From Collimonas sp. OK242 (GTDB taxonomy: Bacteria; Pseudomonadota; Gammaproteobacteria; Burkholderiales; Burkholderiaceae_D), in NCBI RefSeq assembly GCF_900107095.1, contig NZ_FNOR01000006.1:186001-250000 (forward strand): a DNA stretch of 64,000 nucleotides. Reading direction: 5' to 3'. The translations under genes and the position numbers were made by a program. Below the pieces are notes generated by a model. That model saw only the letters and a program-made list of their open reading frames with translations. It was not told the origin of the DNA and made no database searches. Shown one piece after another: positions 37,255 to 47,589 of this stretch (positions are counted from its first letter, which is position 1; every line of letters begins with the position of its first letter).

Positions 37255-38049
37255 TTACATCTGACGGAACAAGTGGGCAAATACGCGGCTCACGGTCGGC
37301 ATCTCTGTGCGGCCGCGCAGCTTGAGCGACAGCTTGCCGCTTTCGTCGCGTACCGCCATCTGGATCGATTGGTGATTGACGACGGTGCCGCGGTGTACCT
37401 GCCAGAACTGCCGGCTGTCGAGCTGCGGCAACAGTTCCTTGAGGCTGGTGCGGATCAGCGACTCGCTATCGGCGGTGACGACATTGATGTATTTGTCGCT
37501 GGCTTCGAAATAAATCACCTCGCTGATCGGGATCATGCGGATCTGGTTGCCGACCGCGGCGCGGATCATGGTCAGCGGCTCGGCGCTGGCCTTGGGCTGC
37601 ATGTTGTGCAGCTGGCCGATCAGGCTATCCAGCGCAGCATTGCTGTCGCTGTTTTGTTGCAGGCGCTGCTGCAGGCGGGCAATGGTCTTGCCCAGGCGCG
37701 CATCGCTGATCGGCTTTAGCACGTAATCGGCGGCGGCATGCTCGAAGGCGCTGATCGCGTATTCATCGTAGGCGGTAACAAACACGATGAGCGGGAAAGC
37801 TTCATTCTCTGGCCATTCTTCGGCTAGCTCCTGAGCCGCTTCGAGCCCGCTTTTTCCGGGCATCTTGATATCGAGGAACAGAATGTCGGGACGTTGCCGG
37901 AGGGTTTGCTCGATCACCGCCTGGCCGTTGGCGACGCTGGCGATGATCTGCAACGCCGGCCACAGGCGCTGCAATGCCTGCACCAGCGCGGCCGCCAGGA
38001 TCGGTTCGTCTTCGGCAATCAGGGCGCGCAATTTGGATGATGGTGTCAT
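37255..38049 (-). CDS. LytTR-family response regulator
   Basis: A 264-residue two-component regulator. The receiver domain (residues about 8-125) has the acidic pocket AEDEP, phospho-acceptor Asp60 in FLDIKMPGKSG, and Lys in YVLKPISDA. A LytTR DNA-binding domain occupies about 160-260 (VIYFEASDKYINVVT; WQVHRGTVVN). Its start overlaps the kinase gene by 4 bp, so they form a cognate pair of the LytS/LytR (AlgZ/AlgR) type. Confidence 0.92.
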   Translation of the reverse strand: MTPSSKLRALIAEDEPILAAALVQALQRLWPALQIIASVANGQAVIEQTLRQRPDILFLDIKMPGKSGLEAAQELAEEWPENEAFPLIVFVTAYDEYAISAFEHAAADYVLKPISDARLGKTIARLQQRLQQNSDSNAALDSLIGQLHNMQPKASAEPLTMIRAAVGNQIRMIPISEVIYFEASDKYINVVTADSESLIRTSLKELLPQLDSRQFWQVHRGTVVNHQSIQMAVRDESGKLSLKLRGRTEMPTVSRVFAHLFRQM

Positions 38050-39152
38050 GACGGGATAGGCAGTTGGAGTTGGGCGATGACGCCGTGCGGCAGCTTCGGT
38101 TGCACGGTCAGGCTAGCTTGCGAACCATACAGCGCCTGCAGGCGTTCATGAATATTGCTGAGACCGATGTGGTGCATTTGGCCAGCCGCTGTCTGCTGTG
38201 GTTCCGCCGTCAGGCCGAGGCCGGTGTCGCTGACGTCGAGCAGTAGCAATTGTCCTTGGCGGCGGGCGCTGACTTCGACCCGGCCGCCTTCGATCTTGGG
38301 TTCCAAACCGTGCTTGATGGCGTTCTCGACCAAGGGCTGGAGCAGCATCGGCGCAATCACGGTATCGCGCAGCGCGGCCGGTAATTGCAGGTCGAAGCTG
38401 AGCCGGCTGCCCATGCGCAGCGACATCAGTTCCAGATAGGCTTCCATCAGGCTGAACTCTTGCACCAGCGTGGTTTGTTCGATGCGTGACGAGGAGAGCG
38501 AGGCGCGCAGGAAATGTATCAACTGGTCCAGCATCTGCTGCGCCCGCGCTGCGTCCAGCGCAATCAGGCTCTGCAATGTCGCCAGCGTATTGAACAGCAT
38601 GTGCGGTTCGATCTGTGCCTGCAGCATCTGCAGCTGCGCCTGCAGCGCCTGTTTCTCGACGGCGGCGGTGCGCGCTCTTTCCATCGCGGCCTGATTGCGC
38701 AATTCGGCCAGTGTGCTGAGGTTCCAGAAAAACAGCGTGGCGCCGACGCAGACCGAGACGGTCAGGATAATCAGGCCGACGCCGTTTACGTTCAGATACG
38801 CAGACATAGAGAAATTATTTGTTGGCAGGCCGAGCAGCTGATAGGCCAGTCGGCTGCCGAGGACTTGGGCAATGCCTGCCGCCAGCAGTATGTATGCGAG
38901 AAAGTGTGCTTTGTGCGGCGTGGTGTTACGCCAGAACACATAGCGGCCGCCTTCTATGAACACCATCGCCAGCATGCCGATGCACAGCGAAAACACCAGG
39001 TTCGGCAAGAACTGGTCGCTGATGCGCATCACATAAGTGACAATCACAGCGCACATGATGGTGATGCCGAGGTTGATGCACAGGCTGCGCAGCAGGCGCC
39101 GTGCCAGCGGCTCGGCAGTTTGCGGCAATGCGGTCTCGGGTGTCGGCTTCAT
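38046..39152 (-). CDS. LytS/AlgZ-type sensor histidine kinase
   Basis: A 368-residue inner-membrane kinase with four N-terminal helices (about residues 25-150) and no recognised periplasmic sensor domain. The His_kinase domain (PF06580) has the phospho-acceptor His in QAQIEPHMLFNTLATLQS and the ATP lid N-box LLQPLVENAIKHGLEP, followed by DVSDTGLGL. Overlaps the 2TM gene before it and the regulator after it, each by 4 bp. Confidence 0.92.
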   Translation of the reverse strand: MKPTPETALPQTAEPLARRLLRSLCINLGITIMCAVIVTYVMRISDQFLPNLVFSLCIGMLAMVFIEGGRYVFWRNTTPHKAHFLAYILLAAGIAQVLGSRLAYQLLGLPTNNFSMSAYLNVNGVGLIILTVSVCVGATLFFWNLSTLAELRNQAAMERARTAAVEKQALQAQLQMLQAQIEPHMLFNTLATLQSLIALDAARAQQMLDQLIHFLRASLSSSRIEQTTLVQEFSLMEAYLELMSLRMGSRLSFDLQLPAALRDTVIAPMLLQPLVENAIKHGLEPKIEGGRVEVSARRQGQLLLLDVSDTGLGLTAEPQQTAAGQMHHIGLSNIHERLQALYGSQASLTVQPKLPHGVIAQLQLPIPS

Positions 39153-39445
39153 GCTGGAGGGGTAGGGTTATGTTTTTTTAATTCTCGTTCTATCATGCGC
39201 CGTTTCCATTGCGCGCCAGGGTTCCTGAGAAACACTGTCAAGGCGTGGAATAGTAACCCGATTCCCCAGCCCAGGACAGGTCCCAGCACCCACGGACGAT
39301 CCGGATTATGCAAGAAATTCAGTAGCAACAGGCCGCTGTTGACAATCAAGTATGCCGCCAGATGCAGGTAAAAGCCGACTTTCCTTTCGATCTGACGTTG
39401 CGCATCTTGATAGTGTGGATTGGCGTTCGGGTTGGCGTCACTCAT
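39149..39445 (-). CDS. 2TM-domain small membrane protein
   Basis: A 98-residue protein with a charged N-terminus (QRQIERKVGFYLHLAAYLIV) and two membrane helices around a short NPDRPW loop, matching the 2TM family (PF13239). It is the first gene of the overlapping 2TM-kinase-regulator operon. In such loci it may act as an accessory membrane partner of the LytS-type kinase; this is inferred from gene order. Confidence 0.87.
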   Translation of the reverse strand: MSDANPNANPHYQDAQRQIERKVGFYLHLAAYLIVNSGLLLLNFLHNPDRPWVLGPVLGWGIGLLFHALTVFLRNPGAQWKRRMIERELKKHNPTPPA

Positions 39446-39711
39446 GCTAATCCTCCGTAGTGTGGGAATGAAGCCATTGTGAGCGGGTCCGCAGCCGCAA
39501 AAAAGTGAAATGCGACGAAACCGGGATTGCGTGGAGCGAATCGCCGTCGGCGGTCGCCGATTGCCAAAACAGTCAAATCCATTAAGAATGAGGGTAAGGC
39601 AAGATTGTCTCTGACTGAGCGTAACTGGTTGCAGCAGTTGCTTGCAAATAGTTCCGGTCGGTCACGGAGTCATTCTGGCTTACTTATTCATTCGATAGAA
39701 AGAGAAGATTC

Positions 39712-40497
39712 ATGTGGCCCTATCCCAAAATAGTCGCGCATCGCGGCGGCGGCACGCTGGCGCCGGAAAATACGCTGGCCGCGCTGCGTTGCGGCCTGGA
39801 ACATGGATACCGGGCGGTCGAATTCGACGTCATGCTGGCGCGCGACGGCGTGCCGATTTTGATGCACGACGCCGTATTTGGCCGCACCGTGCGTGGCGTC
39901 GGCAAGGTTGCCGACTTCACCTCGGATGAGCTGACTGCAATGGATGCCGGCAGCTGGCTCGGCCCGCAGTTTGCCGGCGAGCCGATATGCACTTATCGGC
40001 AGGTACTCGATTTTTGCCGCCGGCATGGCATCTGGATGAATGTTGAAATCAAGCCGGCCGAAGGGTTTGAGGTGGAGACGGGGCGTATCGTCGCCCAGGT
40101 AACAGAGGAATTCTTTGCCGATGAGATAGCGGCGCATGAGGCCAGCGGCCGCGGTACCTGGGCCGATCCTGCATTGCCATTGTTTTCGTCTTTTTCGTTT
40201 GAAGCCCTGCGCGCTGCGCAAGTGGCGGCGCCGGATATCCCGCGCGGCTTCCTGACGGACGTCATCGAAGATGACTGGCAACTGCGTTTGCAGGAGCTGG
40301 ATGCGGTTGCCTTGCATACCAATCACAAATACCTGTCGCCGATGCAGGCGCAGGCAGTCAAGCAGGCTGCTTATGGTTTATTTTGCTATACGGTAAATAC
40401 GCCGACGCGCGCCAGGGAGATACTTGGCTGGGGCGTGGACGGATTCTGCACGGACCGGATTGATCTGATCGGCGCCGACTTTTCCTTGCCCGGCTGA
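39712..40497 (+). CDS. ugpQ: glycerophosphodiester phosphodiesterase
   Basis: Cytoplasmic hydrolysis of glycerophosphodiesters to glycerol-3-phosphate and an alcohol. A 261-residue GDPD TIM barrel with VAHRGGGTLAPENTLAAL (catalytic His and metal Glu), EFDVMLARDGVPILMHD and NVEIKP. No signal peptide, so it is the UgpQ type rather than periplasmic GlpQ. No ugp transporter genes are adjacent. ATG 39712 has AGAGAAG upstream. Confidence 0.93.
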   Translation: MWPYPKIVAHRGGGTLAPENTLAALRCGLEHGYRAVEFDVMLARDGVPILMHDAVFGRTVRGVGKVADFTSDELTAMDAGSWLGPQFAGEPICTYRQVLDFCRRHGIWMNVEIKPAEGFEVETGRIVAQVTEEFFADEIAAHEASGRGTWADPALPLFSSFSFEALRAAQVAAPDIPRGFLTDVIEDDWQLRLQELDAVALHTNHKYLSPMQAQAVKQAAYGLFCYTVNTPTRAREILGWGVDGFCTDRIDLIGADFSLPG

Positions 40498-40703
40498 ACG
40501 GGAAGCGGCTTGCAAGCCGGCGGCGTCAGAAAAATAAAAACACGCTGTAGCATCATGTCAACCGAATCAAAAAGCTGGCGTTAATAGAGTGCGGAACCGA
40601 GTTTCAGACCATATTCACAGCAATCATGCTGATGGTTGATCGTTAGTTTTACTTGTAAAGCATTAAATTTACTTGTTTTTTAAATAATTTAAAGGAAATC
40701 AAA

Positions 40704-40934
40704 ATGAAGATCAACAAATTGCTGGCTGCCGTAGTCATCGCTGCTTTCGCTCTGCCTGTCATGGCACAAAGTGCTCCTGCCGCAGCGCCGGCTTCTGCCG
40801 CACCAATGGCAGCTCCTGCCGCCGCACCAGCTGCATCTGCACCTGCTGCTGCGCCAGCTGAAAAAATGCATAAAAAGCATCATCGCGCTAAAAAACACGC
40901 TATCAAAGCAGTACCGACCAACAAAGGCGCCTAA
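40704..40934 (+). CDS. small secreted Ala/Pro-rich, Lys/His-tailed protein (acid-shock-like)
   Basis: A 76-residue protein. A clear signal peptide (residues 1-21, ALPVMA/QS) is followed by an Ala/Pro low-complexity stretch (about 22-53) and a basic tail KMHKKHHRAKKHAIK. The composition resembles the Asr acid-shock protein but the sequence is too simple for firm homology. AAAGGAAATC precedes the start. The 200 bp upstream is AT-rich from about 40640. Confidence 0.7.
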   Translation: MKINKLLAAVVIAAFALPVMAQSAPAAAPASAAPMAAPAAAPAASAPAAAPAEKMHKKHHRAKKHAIKAVPTNKGA

Positions 40935-41005
40935 TAGCCTGCTGTAGCCTGATACGGAGCTGAAACTGAGCTGAATTTCGTCAGAATACAGGCTTCATGT
41001 CATTC

Positions 41006-41042
41006 AAAGCCCGTCGGGGGAGATCCTGATGGGCTTTTTTCA
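41006..41042 (+). terminator. intrinsic terminator
   Basis: AAAGCCC (41006-41012) pairs with GGGCTTT (41031-41037), extended by GTC/GAT with one wobble pair, and a T-run follows. It closes the small secreted-protein gene. Confidence 0.8.
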
Positions 41043-41216
41043 TCGTGCCGCGGCGGAGGTCTAGTTAACAATTGCCTGGCTGGTATCACGTATAATCAAA
41101 GGTTTGCAAAAGGACGTGCACGTAACCGTAGCGTGATCGATCTCGGATCTGCCTATGATGTTAAGCGTGTGCTCCCTTGCTTTTTTCCTTGCACCGTTTC
41201 ATTTTTGCCCAAGAAC

Positions 41217-43841
41217 ATGAATTCAGCCGAAATCCGCGAAAAGTTTCTCAAATTCTTTGAATCCAAAGGCCATGCCATCGTGCGCTCGTCGAGCCTGGTG
41301 CCAGGCAACGATCCGACACTGCTGTTTACCAACTCCGGTATGGTGCAGTTCAAGGATGTGTTCCTGGGTACCGAAAAGCGCAACTATGTGCGCGCCACGT
41401 CGGTACAGCGCTGCCTGCGCGCCGGCGGCAAGCATAACGATCTGGAAAACGTCGGCTACACCGCGCGTCACCACACTTTTTTCGAGATGCTGGGCAACTG
41501 GTCGTTCGGCGACTACTTCAAGCACGATTCGCTGGTCTGGGCCTGGGAGCTGCTGACCAAGGTATATGGCCTGCCGGCTGACAAGCTGTGGGCTACCGTG
41601 TACGAGACGGACGACGAAGCTTACGATATCTGGCACAAGGTGATCGGCCTGCCGAAGGAGCGCATCGTGCGCATCGGCGACAACAAGGGCGCACCGTATG
41701 CATCGGACAATTTCTGGCAAATGGCCGACACCGGCCCTTGCGGCCCTTGCTCCGAAATTTTCTACGACCATGGTCCCGACGTCTGGGGCGGTCCTCCGGG
41801 CAGCCCGGAGCAGGATGGCGACCGCTACATCGAAATCTGGAACAACGTGTTCATGCAATTCGACCGCCAGATCGATCCGAAAACCGGCGTCGCCACCCTG
41901 ACGCCATTGCCGAAGCAATGCGTCGATACCGGAATGGGCCTGGAGCGTCTGGCCGCGGTATTGCAACATGTTCACAGCAACTATGAAATCGACTTGTTCC
42001 AGAGCCTGATCAAGGCGGCTGCACGCGAGACCCATGTCACCGCTCTGGAAAACAATTCGCTGAAAGTGATCGCCGATCATATCCGCGCCTGTTCTTTCCT
42101 GGTGGTCGATGGCGTGATTCCCGGCAATGAGGGACGCGGTTATGTGTTGCGCCGGATTATCCGCCGCGCGCTGCGCCACGGCCACAAGCTGGGCCAGACC
42201 AAGCCGTTTTTCTACAAGCTGGTCAAGGACCTGGTGCTGGAAATGGGCGCGGCCTATCCGGAATTGCCGGAAGCCGCAGAGCGTGTCGAACAAGTACTCA
42301 AGCAGGAAGAAGAACGTTTCGGCGAGACGCTGGAACACGGCATGAAGATTCTGGAAGCGGCGCTGGCCAAGACGCCGAAGAAGCTGGACGGCGAAACCGC
42401 ATTTACGCTGTACGACACTTTCGGTTTCCCGCTCGATCTGACCGCGGATATCTGCCGCGAACGTGAGGTCGAGCTGGATGAAGCAGGTTTTGCCACGGCG
42501 ATGGAACGGCAGAAATCGACTGCGCGCGCTGCCGGTAAATTCAAGATGGCGGCGGCGGTGGAATACAGCGGCGACAAGACCCGCTTCGTCGGTTACGACG
42601 CTCTGGCGCATGACGCCAAAGTGCTGGCGCTGTATGTGGATGGCAGCGCAGTACAAAAAATCGAAGCCGGCCAGGACGCCATCGTGGTGCTCGACACTAC
42701 GCCGTTCTACGCCGAGTCGGGCGGCCAGGTTGGCGATTCCGGCATACTGGAAGCGGCAAGCGCCTTGTTTGACGTGGCCGATACGCTGAAAATCCAGGCC
42801 GAAGTTTTCGGTCATCACGGCAATCTGCGCAGCGGATCGCTGGCAGTCGGCGCCAAGCTGAGCGCCAAGGTGGATACCGCAGTGCGCGGCCGCACCATAC
42901 GCAATCACTCGGCAACCCACCTGATGCACAAGGCTTTGCGCGAAGTGTTGGGCAGCCATGTTGCGCAAAAAGGTTCGCTGGTCGATGCCGACAAAACCCG
43001 TTTCGACTTCAGTCACAACGCCCCGGTCAGCGCCGACGAAATTCGTCGCATCGAGGAAATCGTCAATCGCGAAATCCTGGCCAATGTGGCTACCGAAGCC
43101 AGGCTGATGTCGTTCGACGACGCGGTTGGCGCCGGCGCCATGGCATTGTTCGGTGAAAAATATGGCGACGAAGTACGCGTATTGTCGATTGGCAGCTCAC
43201 GTGAATTGTGCGGCGGCACCCACGTCACCCGTACCGGCGATATCGGCTTGTTCAAGATCGTGGCCGAAGGCGGCGTTGCAGCCGGCATTCGCCGTATCGA
43301 AGCGGTGACCGGCGAAGCCGGGCTGGCGCTGGTGCAGAACCTGAGCAATCGCGTCAACGAAGCCGCGGCGGCATTGAAAGCGCAGCCGGAAGAACTGACG
43401 CAGCGTATCGCCCAGGTGCAGGAACACGTCAAGGCGCTGGAAAAAGAGCTGAGCAGCCTGAAGTCGAAACTGGCTGCGAACCAGGGTGACGAACTGGTAA
43501 GCCAGGCGGTCGACGTCAATGGCATCAAGGTATTGGCGGCTACGCTGGAAGGCGCCGATAGTGCGACCTTGCGCGAAACCATGGATAAGCTGAAGGATAA
43601 GCTGAAGACTGCGGCAATCGTCCTGGCTGCCGTGAAGGATGGCAAGGTGAGCCTGATCGCCGGCGTCACGGCCGATGCTACTGCGAAGGTCAAGGCAGGC
43701 GAGCTGGTCAATTTTGTCGCATTGCAGGTAGGCGGCAAAGGCGGCGGCCGTCCCGATATGGCGCAAGCCGGCGGCACCGATGCCAGCGGCCTGGCGGCGG
43801 CGTTGCAAGGTGTCGCTGCGTGGGTCGGCGAACGCGCATAA
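41217..43841 (+). CDS. alaS: alanine--tRNA ligase AlaS
   Basis: Class II synthetase charging tRNA-Ala and editing Ser/Gly. 874 residues: catalytic core with [17 protein letters not shown], the C-terminal editing domain with [12 protein letters not shown] and the zinc Cys in LCGGTH, then the C-Ala domain ending [12 protein letters not shown]. The frame runs upstream to GTG 41133, but ATG 41217 gives the standard start [18 protein letters not shown] and the expected length. TATAAT at 41091-41096 is a likely -10 box, with no good -35. Confidence 0.97.
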   Translation: MNSAEIREKFLKFFESKGHAIVRSSSLVPGNDPTLLFTNSGMVQFKDVFLGTEKRNYVRATSVQRCLRAGGKHNDLENVGYTARHHTFFEMLGNWSFGDYFKHDSLVWAWELLTKVYGLPADKLWATVYETDDEAYDIWHKVIGLPKERIVRIGDNKGAPYASDNFWQMADTGPCGPCSEIFYDHGPDVWGGPPGSPEQDGDRYIEIWNNVFMQFDRQIDPKTGVATLTPLPKQCVDTGMGLERLAAVLQHVHSNYEIDLFQSLIKAAARETHVTALENNSLKVIADHIRACSFLVVDGVIPGNEGRGYVLRRIIRRALRHGHKLGQTKPFFYKLVKDLVLEMGAAYPELPEAAERVEQVLKQEEERFGETLEHGMKILEAALAKTPKKLDGETAFTLYDTFGFPLDLTADICREREVELDEAGFATAMERQKSTARAAGKFKMAAAVEYSGDKTRFVGYDALAHDAKVLALYVDGSAVQKIEAGQDAIVVLDTTPFYAESGGQVGDSGILEAASALFDVADTLKIQAEVFGHHGNLRSGSLAVGAKLSAKVDTAVRGRTIRNHSATHLMHKALREVLGSHVAQKGSLVDADKTRFDFSHNAPVSADEIRRIEEIVNREILANVATEARLMSFDDAVGAGAMALFGEKYGDEVRVLSIGSSRELCGGTHVTRTGDIGLFKIVAEGGVAAGIRRIEAVTGEAGLALVQNLSNRVNEAAAALKAQPEELTQRIAQVQEHVKALEKELSSLKSKLAANQGDELVSQAVDVNGIKVLAATLEGADSATLRETMDKLKDKLKTAAIVLAAVKDGKVSLIAGVTADATAKVKAGELVNFVALQVGGKGGGRPDMAQAGGTDASGLAAALQGVAAWVGERA

Positions 43842-43898
43842 CATCAGTCGCAAGTGACTAAGTTGCCACCGGGCTGGCACTGAGATCGTGGCAAGCGG

Positions 43899-43955
43899 AA
43901 GCGGGAAGCATCAAATCGCAGTAGTATCGCGGATTGGTTCTTCCCGTTTTTTTAT
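43899..43955 (+). terminator. probable alaS terminator
   Basis: CGGGAAG and CTTCCCG pair around a long loop of about 30 nt and are followed by a seven-T run. The long loop weakens the call. Confidence 0.5.
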
Positions 43956-43981
43956 TCTGTCCTCAACTGACCAACTCTGAC

Positions 43982-44512
43982 ATGAGTGAATTTAAATTTT
44001 GTCCGGTGTGTGCGAAATCCCTGATTCAGCGTGCCGACGACGGCGAAGCCGGAAAGTCGCGCCTGGCCTGTCCCGATGGCCACTGGACCCATTGGGATAA
44101 TCCGTTGCCGGTGCTGGCGGCGGTAGTCGAGATCGACGGCAAGATCCTGCTGGCGCGCAATGCGGCATGGCAGGAGGGCATGTTTGCGCTGATCACCGGG
44201 TTCATGGAGCGCGATGAGACCCCGGAGCAGGGCATCGCGCGTGAACTCAAGGAAGAAACCAATCTTGACGCCGAGCAGGTCACGCTGATCGGCGTCTACG
44301 AATTCATGCGCAAGAACGAACTCATCATCGCCTATCACGTCAAGGCATCCGGCCGGATTCAACTGTCGCCGGAATTGCTGGAATATCGCCTGCTGGAGCC
44401 GGCGGCGTTGCGTCCCTGGCGCGCCGGCACCGGCCACGCTGTCGCCGACTGGATGCGGGCGCAAGGACTGGCGGTTGAGTATGTTGAGCGGCCCTTGTTG
44501 CAGACGGCGTAG
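43982..44512 (+). CDS. NUDIX hydrolase with zinc-ribbon N-terminus (NudC-like)
   Basis: A 176-residue pyrophosphohydrolase. A zinc-ribbon-like start (FCPVCAKSL, CPDGHW) is followed by the Nudix box GFMERDETPEQGIARELKEE, cut here, with all catalytic Glu positions present. Domain order resembles the C-terminal half of NADH pyrophosphatase NudC, but the N-terminal NudC domain is absent, so the substrate may differ. ATG 43982 is chosen because the zinc motif follows directly; upstream codons to 43934 are hydrophobic and contain the alaS terminator. Confidence 0.88.
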   Translation: MSEFKFCPVCAKSLIQRADDGEAGKSRLACPDGHWTHWDNPLPVLAAVVEIDGKILLARNAAWQEGMFALITGFMERDETPEQGIARELKEETNLDAEQVTLIGVYEFMRKNELIIAYHVKASGRIQLSPELLEYRLLEPAALRPWRAGTGHAVADWMRAQGLAVEYVERPLLQTA

Positions 44513-44649
44513 CCTGAAGCTGTCTTGAAAACCTGAGAACGCGCCTCGGCCAAGGCGGAAGCATTGTAGTTGGCAAAAAAAAGCGCTGCCATACGGCAAT
44601 GACTAGGTAAAATTGCGCTATTACAATTCCTTCCCGCTCTTGAGCCGCC

Positions 44650-46239
44650 ATGTTGATTATCCCGGTAGACCGTAAGCCAGACTGGAAGCGCCCGCCGCTG
44701 GTGACTATCCTGCTGGTGCTGATCAATCTGCTGATTTATTTCGGCATTCAATGGCATGAGCGCAGCCAGATGGAGCCGGCCGCGCATTATTATCTGGTCG
44801 AGTCGCGCTTACCCGAATTCGAGTTTCCCGCCTATGCGCGTTATCTGGAAAGCGATGACAAGCCCGAGGCCGCCGCAACCATGCGCAAGGCCCTGGAGCG
44901 TTGGCGGCAATTGCGGGCACGTGCCGATCTGGCTGCGGCACGCGACGGCAAGACCGCTTCATTGGAAAATTATCAGCAACTTATCCAGCGCTGGTATGTG
45001 CTGGACGCCGACCTCCGTTTTGCGGCCTTGATGCAGCAAGCGAAACCGGCTGTGCTGGGCACGCTCAGCGATGACGACCTGGCCGAATGGAAAGAGCAGC
45101 GAGAGCGCTACGTGCTGACCCGCAAGCAGAGTTTTACCGAGCGCTATTCGTTGATACCGGCGCAGGCGTTCGAGCGCCCGGTTACGCTGCTTACCCACAT
45201 GTTCTTGCACGCCAGCGTCGACCATGTGCTGGGCAATATGGTGTTCCTGGCGATGGTCGGCTATGCGGTTGAAATCTTGTTGGGCGGCGCCTGGTATTTG
45301 CTGTTTTACCTGGCATCGGGTTTGTTGTCTGCGGCATTTTATCTTTTGTTCGAGGGCGACAGCATGATGTTGTCGCTGGGAGCGTCGGGCGCCATTTCCG
45401 GAGTCATGGGGATGTACACCGTACTGTACGGCTTGCGCAAGATACGTTTCTTTTACTGGTTCCTGTTTTATTTCGATTTCTTCAAGGCGCCGGCATTGAT
45501 CATGTTGCCGATCTGGGTCGGCAAGGAAGCGTTCGACTTGTTGTTTGGCGCACCGTCGAATACCAATTACTACGCCCATATCGGCGGCTTGCTGGGCGGC
45601 GCATCGCTAGCCTTGCTCTATCGCTTGCTGGCGCGGCGCAAGCTGGATCAGGCGCACGCTAATTATGTCGCCCCTGCCGACGACGATCAGCAATTGCGCA
45701 AGCTGCAGCAGAGTGCGTATTCAGCCCTGAGCCGGCTGGATTTCACGCGCGCCCGGCGCGACTTCAGCAGCCTGGTGAGCAAAACCCTGGCGCAACAGAA
45801 GACGCCGAAGCCGGACTGGCTGCTGCAATTATTCAATCTGTCGAAAGAAACGCCGGCTGCGCCGATCTTCCACAAGACCGCAGAGATGTTGCTGCGTCTG
45901 CCAAAAGGCAGCCTGGCCGAAGATAAAATTCATCAGGCCTACCTGGATTATGTGGCAAGAGCCGAACCGCGGCCGCAGCTGAGCAGCGAGCAATCGCTGG
46001 CAGTCGCCAGGCGATTCGCATTGAACGGGCAGCCGCAAACGGCAGCGGCCATCTTGCAGATATTGATGGTGACTGCGCGCCAGCATCAGCAATTGCCGCA
46101 GCTGGTGCAGTTCGTGGCCAGGGGCTTCATGGCGGCGGGCATACACGACAAGGCGCAGCATTATCAGAAATTGCTGCTGCAGCAGTTTCCTCTGAGTGAA
46201 GAAAGCCGCTTGGCTACCAGCCCCGGCAATCGATACTAA
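44650..46239 (+). CDS. rhomboid-family intramembrane serine protease
   Basis: A 529-residue membrane protein. After a first helix (about 17-35) comes a long soluble insert (about 40-165), then the rhomboid core with HMFLHASVDHVLGNM, the catalytic Ser246 in GASGAISG and His310 in AHIGG. The C-terminal 200 residues are soluble and helical (TPR-like). It should cleave membrane proteins within the bilayer; targets are unknown. Its stop abuts the stop of the convergent gene at 46240 with no gap. Confidence 0.9.
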   Translation: MLIIPVDRKPDWKRPPLVTILLVLINLLIYFGIQWHERSQMEPAAHYYLVESRLPEFEFPAYARYLESDDKPEAAATMRKALERWRQLRARADLAAARDGKTASLENYQQLIQRWYVLDADLRFAALMQQAKPAVLGTLSDDDLAEWKEQRERYVLTRKQSFTERYSLIPAQAFERPVTLLTHMFLHASVDHVLGNMVFLAMVGYAVEILLGGAWYLLFYLASGLLSAAFYLLFEGDSMMLSLGASGAISGVMGMYTVLYGLRKIRFFYWFLFYFDFFKAPALIMLPIWVGKEAFDLLFGAPSNTNYYAHIGGLLGGASLALLYRLLARRKLDQAHANYVAPADDDQQLRKLQQSAYSALSRLDFTRARRDFSSLVSKTLAQQKTPKPDWLLQLFNLSKETPAAPIFHKTAEMLLRLPKGSLAEDKIHQAYLDYVARAEPRPQLSSEQSLAVARRFALNGQPQTAAAILQILMVTARQHQQLPQLVQFVARGFMAAGIHDKAQHYQKLLLQQFPLSEESRLATSPGNRY

Positions 46240-47589
46240 TCAGGTTTGCCCGGCATCTTGTGTCAGGCGCTCGATCACATTTTTGTATTGTTGCGCTTCG
46301 CCGGCCGCCGGGTTGCTTGGCCATTGCGCTATCACGTGATTGAACAGCGACAAGGCGCGGGCGTCCTGGCGCAGGTGATCGGACAGCAGCTTGCCGGCCA
46401 GGACCAGCACCGCCGGCACATCTTTATGACGCGCTGCGCGCTTGTGGAAACCGGATACGATTTCCAATGCAATCTGATGTTCGCGTACCGAGGCGGCGGC
46501 CGCCGCAATTTCCAATACATGATCGGGATTGTCGATCTTGAATTCTGGATCAAGCAGGCGCGCTTGCCTCCAGCTATCGCCGATCCGGCCGCCTTTGCCC
46601 GAGCGGGCCAGGGCAAACAGGTGACGTGGCGCATACTCCAGCTGCTTGCTCTTGTCGCCCTTGAGCATCAGCAGTTTGGCGTAGTGGCTCGACAATTGCG
46701 CGTTGAACTGGTCGTAGCGCAGCTCTTCCCATACCATCTCCATCGCCAGGCCGATGTCGCCGTCGCGCACCAGCGCACCGATTTGCTGCGCCAGGATTTC
46801 ATCGTCGCTAAGAGGGCGGTTTTGGCGGCTGCCGGCGAGTGCGTTGACGTCAAAATTGCGATCCGGCGAATAACCGATCTCCTGATGGTATTGGTACATC
46901 GTATAGCCCATCAGGTTGAAACCAACCAAAGTGAAATAGGCGCAAGCGAAGACGCTCAAGCCGATCAGCAGGGTGATCGGCACTTTGCCCAGAAACAGCA
47001 TGGCGGTAATCGGTGCGCACTGGCTCAGTATGAATCCGAACGCCCATAGCGCCAGATAGGGCCAGCCGCAGGCCTTGATCATCTTGAACACGTTGAAGGG
47101 ATTGATGGCGTCGCTGAAGCTGTGGGTATGTCCCAGCACCATGATGCTGGCCGGCAGCATCAGATTGACCACGGCGCTTCCCAGCAGCCCGAGAAACGGA
47201 TGGATGTCGGCCATGATGGCAATGAAAATGCCTTGCACCAGCATCGCAAAATAGAGCTTGTAGGGCGTCATCTTGTGCATGTCGTCCGGCTCGTCGAAAT
47301 CGGCATGGCGCAAATTGCCGAGCGAGGTTTGTTCCAGGATCCGGAACGCCTGCCGCATCAGGTCGATGGATAGACCTATGCCGACCAGTACCGCAACGAT
47401 CAGTATGACCGGAGAGAATCCGTCGTCCTCGCCGCTCCTGCCTAGCAGCCATAAGCCGCTGCTGAGCAAGGCGTAAAACACCGGACGCCAGATCAGCTGC
47501 TGCTGCATTGGATACAGGAAAAATTGAGGTAAGCGCTGCCAGAACGGTGTAACGTTGCTGAAAGGTTTTTCGCTAAGGTTGTCTCGCAT
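46240..47589 (-). CDS. multi-pass membrane protein with C-terminal TPR-like region
   Basis: A 449-residue protein. About six hydrophobic helices fill residues 30-235, including GIFIAIMADIHPFLGLLGSA and LPASIMVLGHTHSFSDAIN. A soluble C-terminal half (about 260-445) of helical repeats follows (GDIGLAMEMVWEELRYDQF; QDARALSLFNHVIAQWPSNP). It resembles uncharacterised betaproteobacterial membrane proteins with DUF4013-like cores. Convergent with, and touching, the rhomboid gene. Confidence 0.72.
   Translation of the reverse strand: MRDNLSEKPFSNVTPFWQRLPQFFLYPMQQQLIWRPVFYALLSSGLWLLGRSGEDDGFSPVILIVAVLVGIGLSIDLMRQAFRILEQTSLGNLRHADFDEPDDMHKMTPYKLYFAMLVQGIFIAIMADIHPFLGLLGSAVVNLMLPASIMVLGHTHSFSDAINPFNVFKMIKACGWPYLALWAFGFILSQCAPITAMLFLGKVPITLLIGLSVFACAYFTLVGFNLMGYTMYQYHQEIGYSPDRNFDVNALAGSRQNRPLSDDEILAQQIGALVRDGDIGLAMEMVWEELRYDQFNAQLSSHYAKLLMLKGDKSKQLEYAPRHLFALARSGKGGRIGDSWRQARLLDPEFKIDNPDHVLEIAAAAASVREHQIALEIVSGFHKRAARHKDVPAVLVLAGKLLSDHLRQDARALSLFNHVIAQWPSNPAAGEAQQYKNVIERLTQDAGQT

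Noticed and set aside
41122-41147. GTAACC-N16-CGGA upstream of alaS
   Set aside because: The -10 differs from CGAA at one base, and it lies between a plausible TATAAT and alaS, a housekeeping gene; likely chance.
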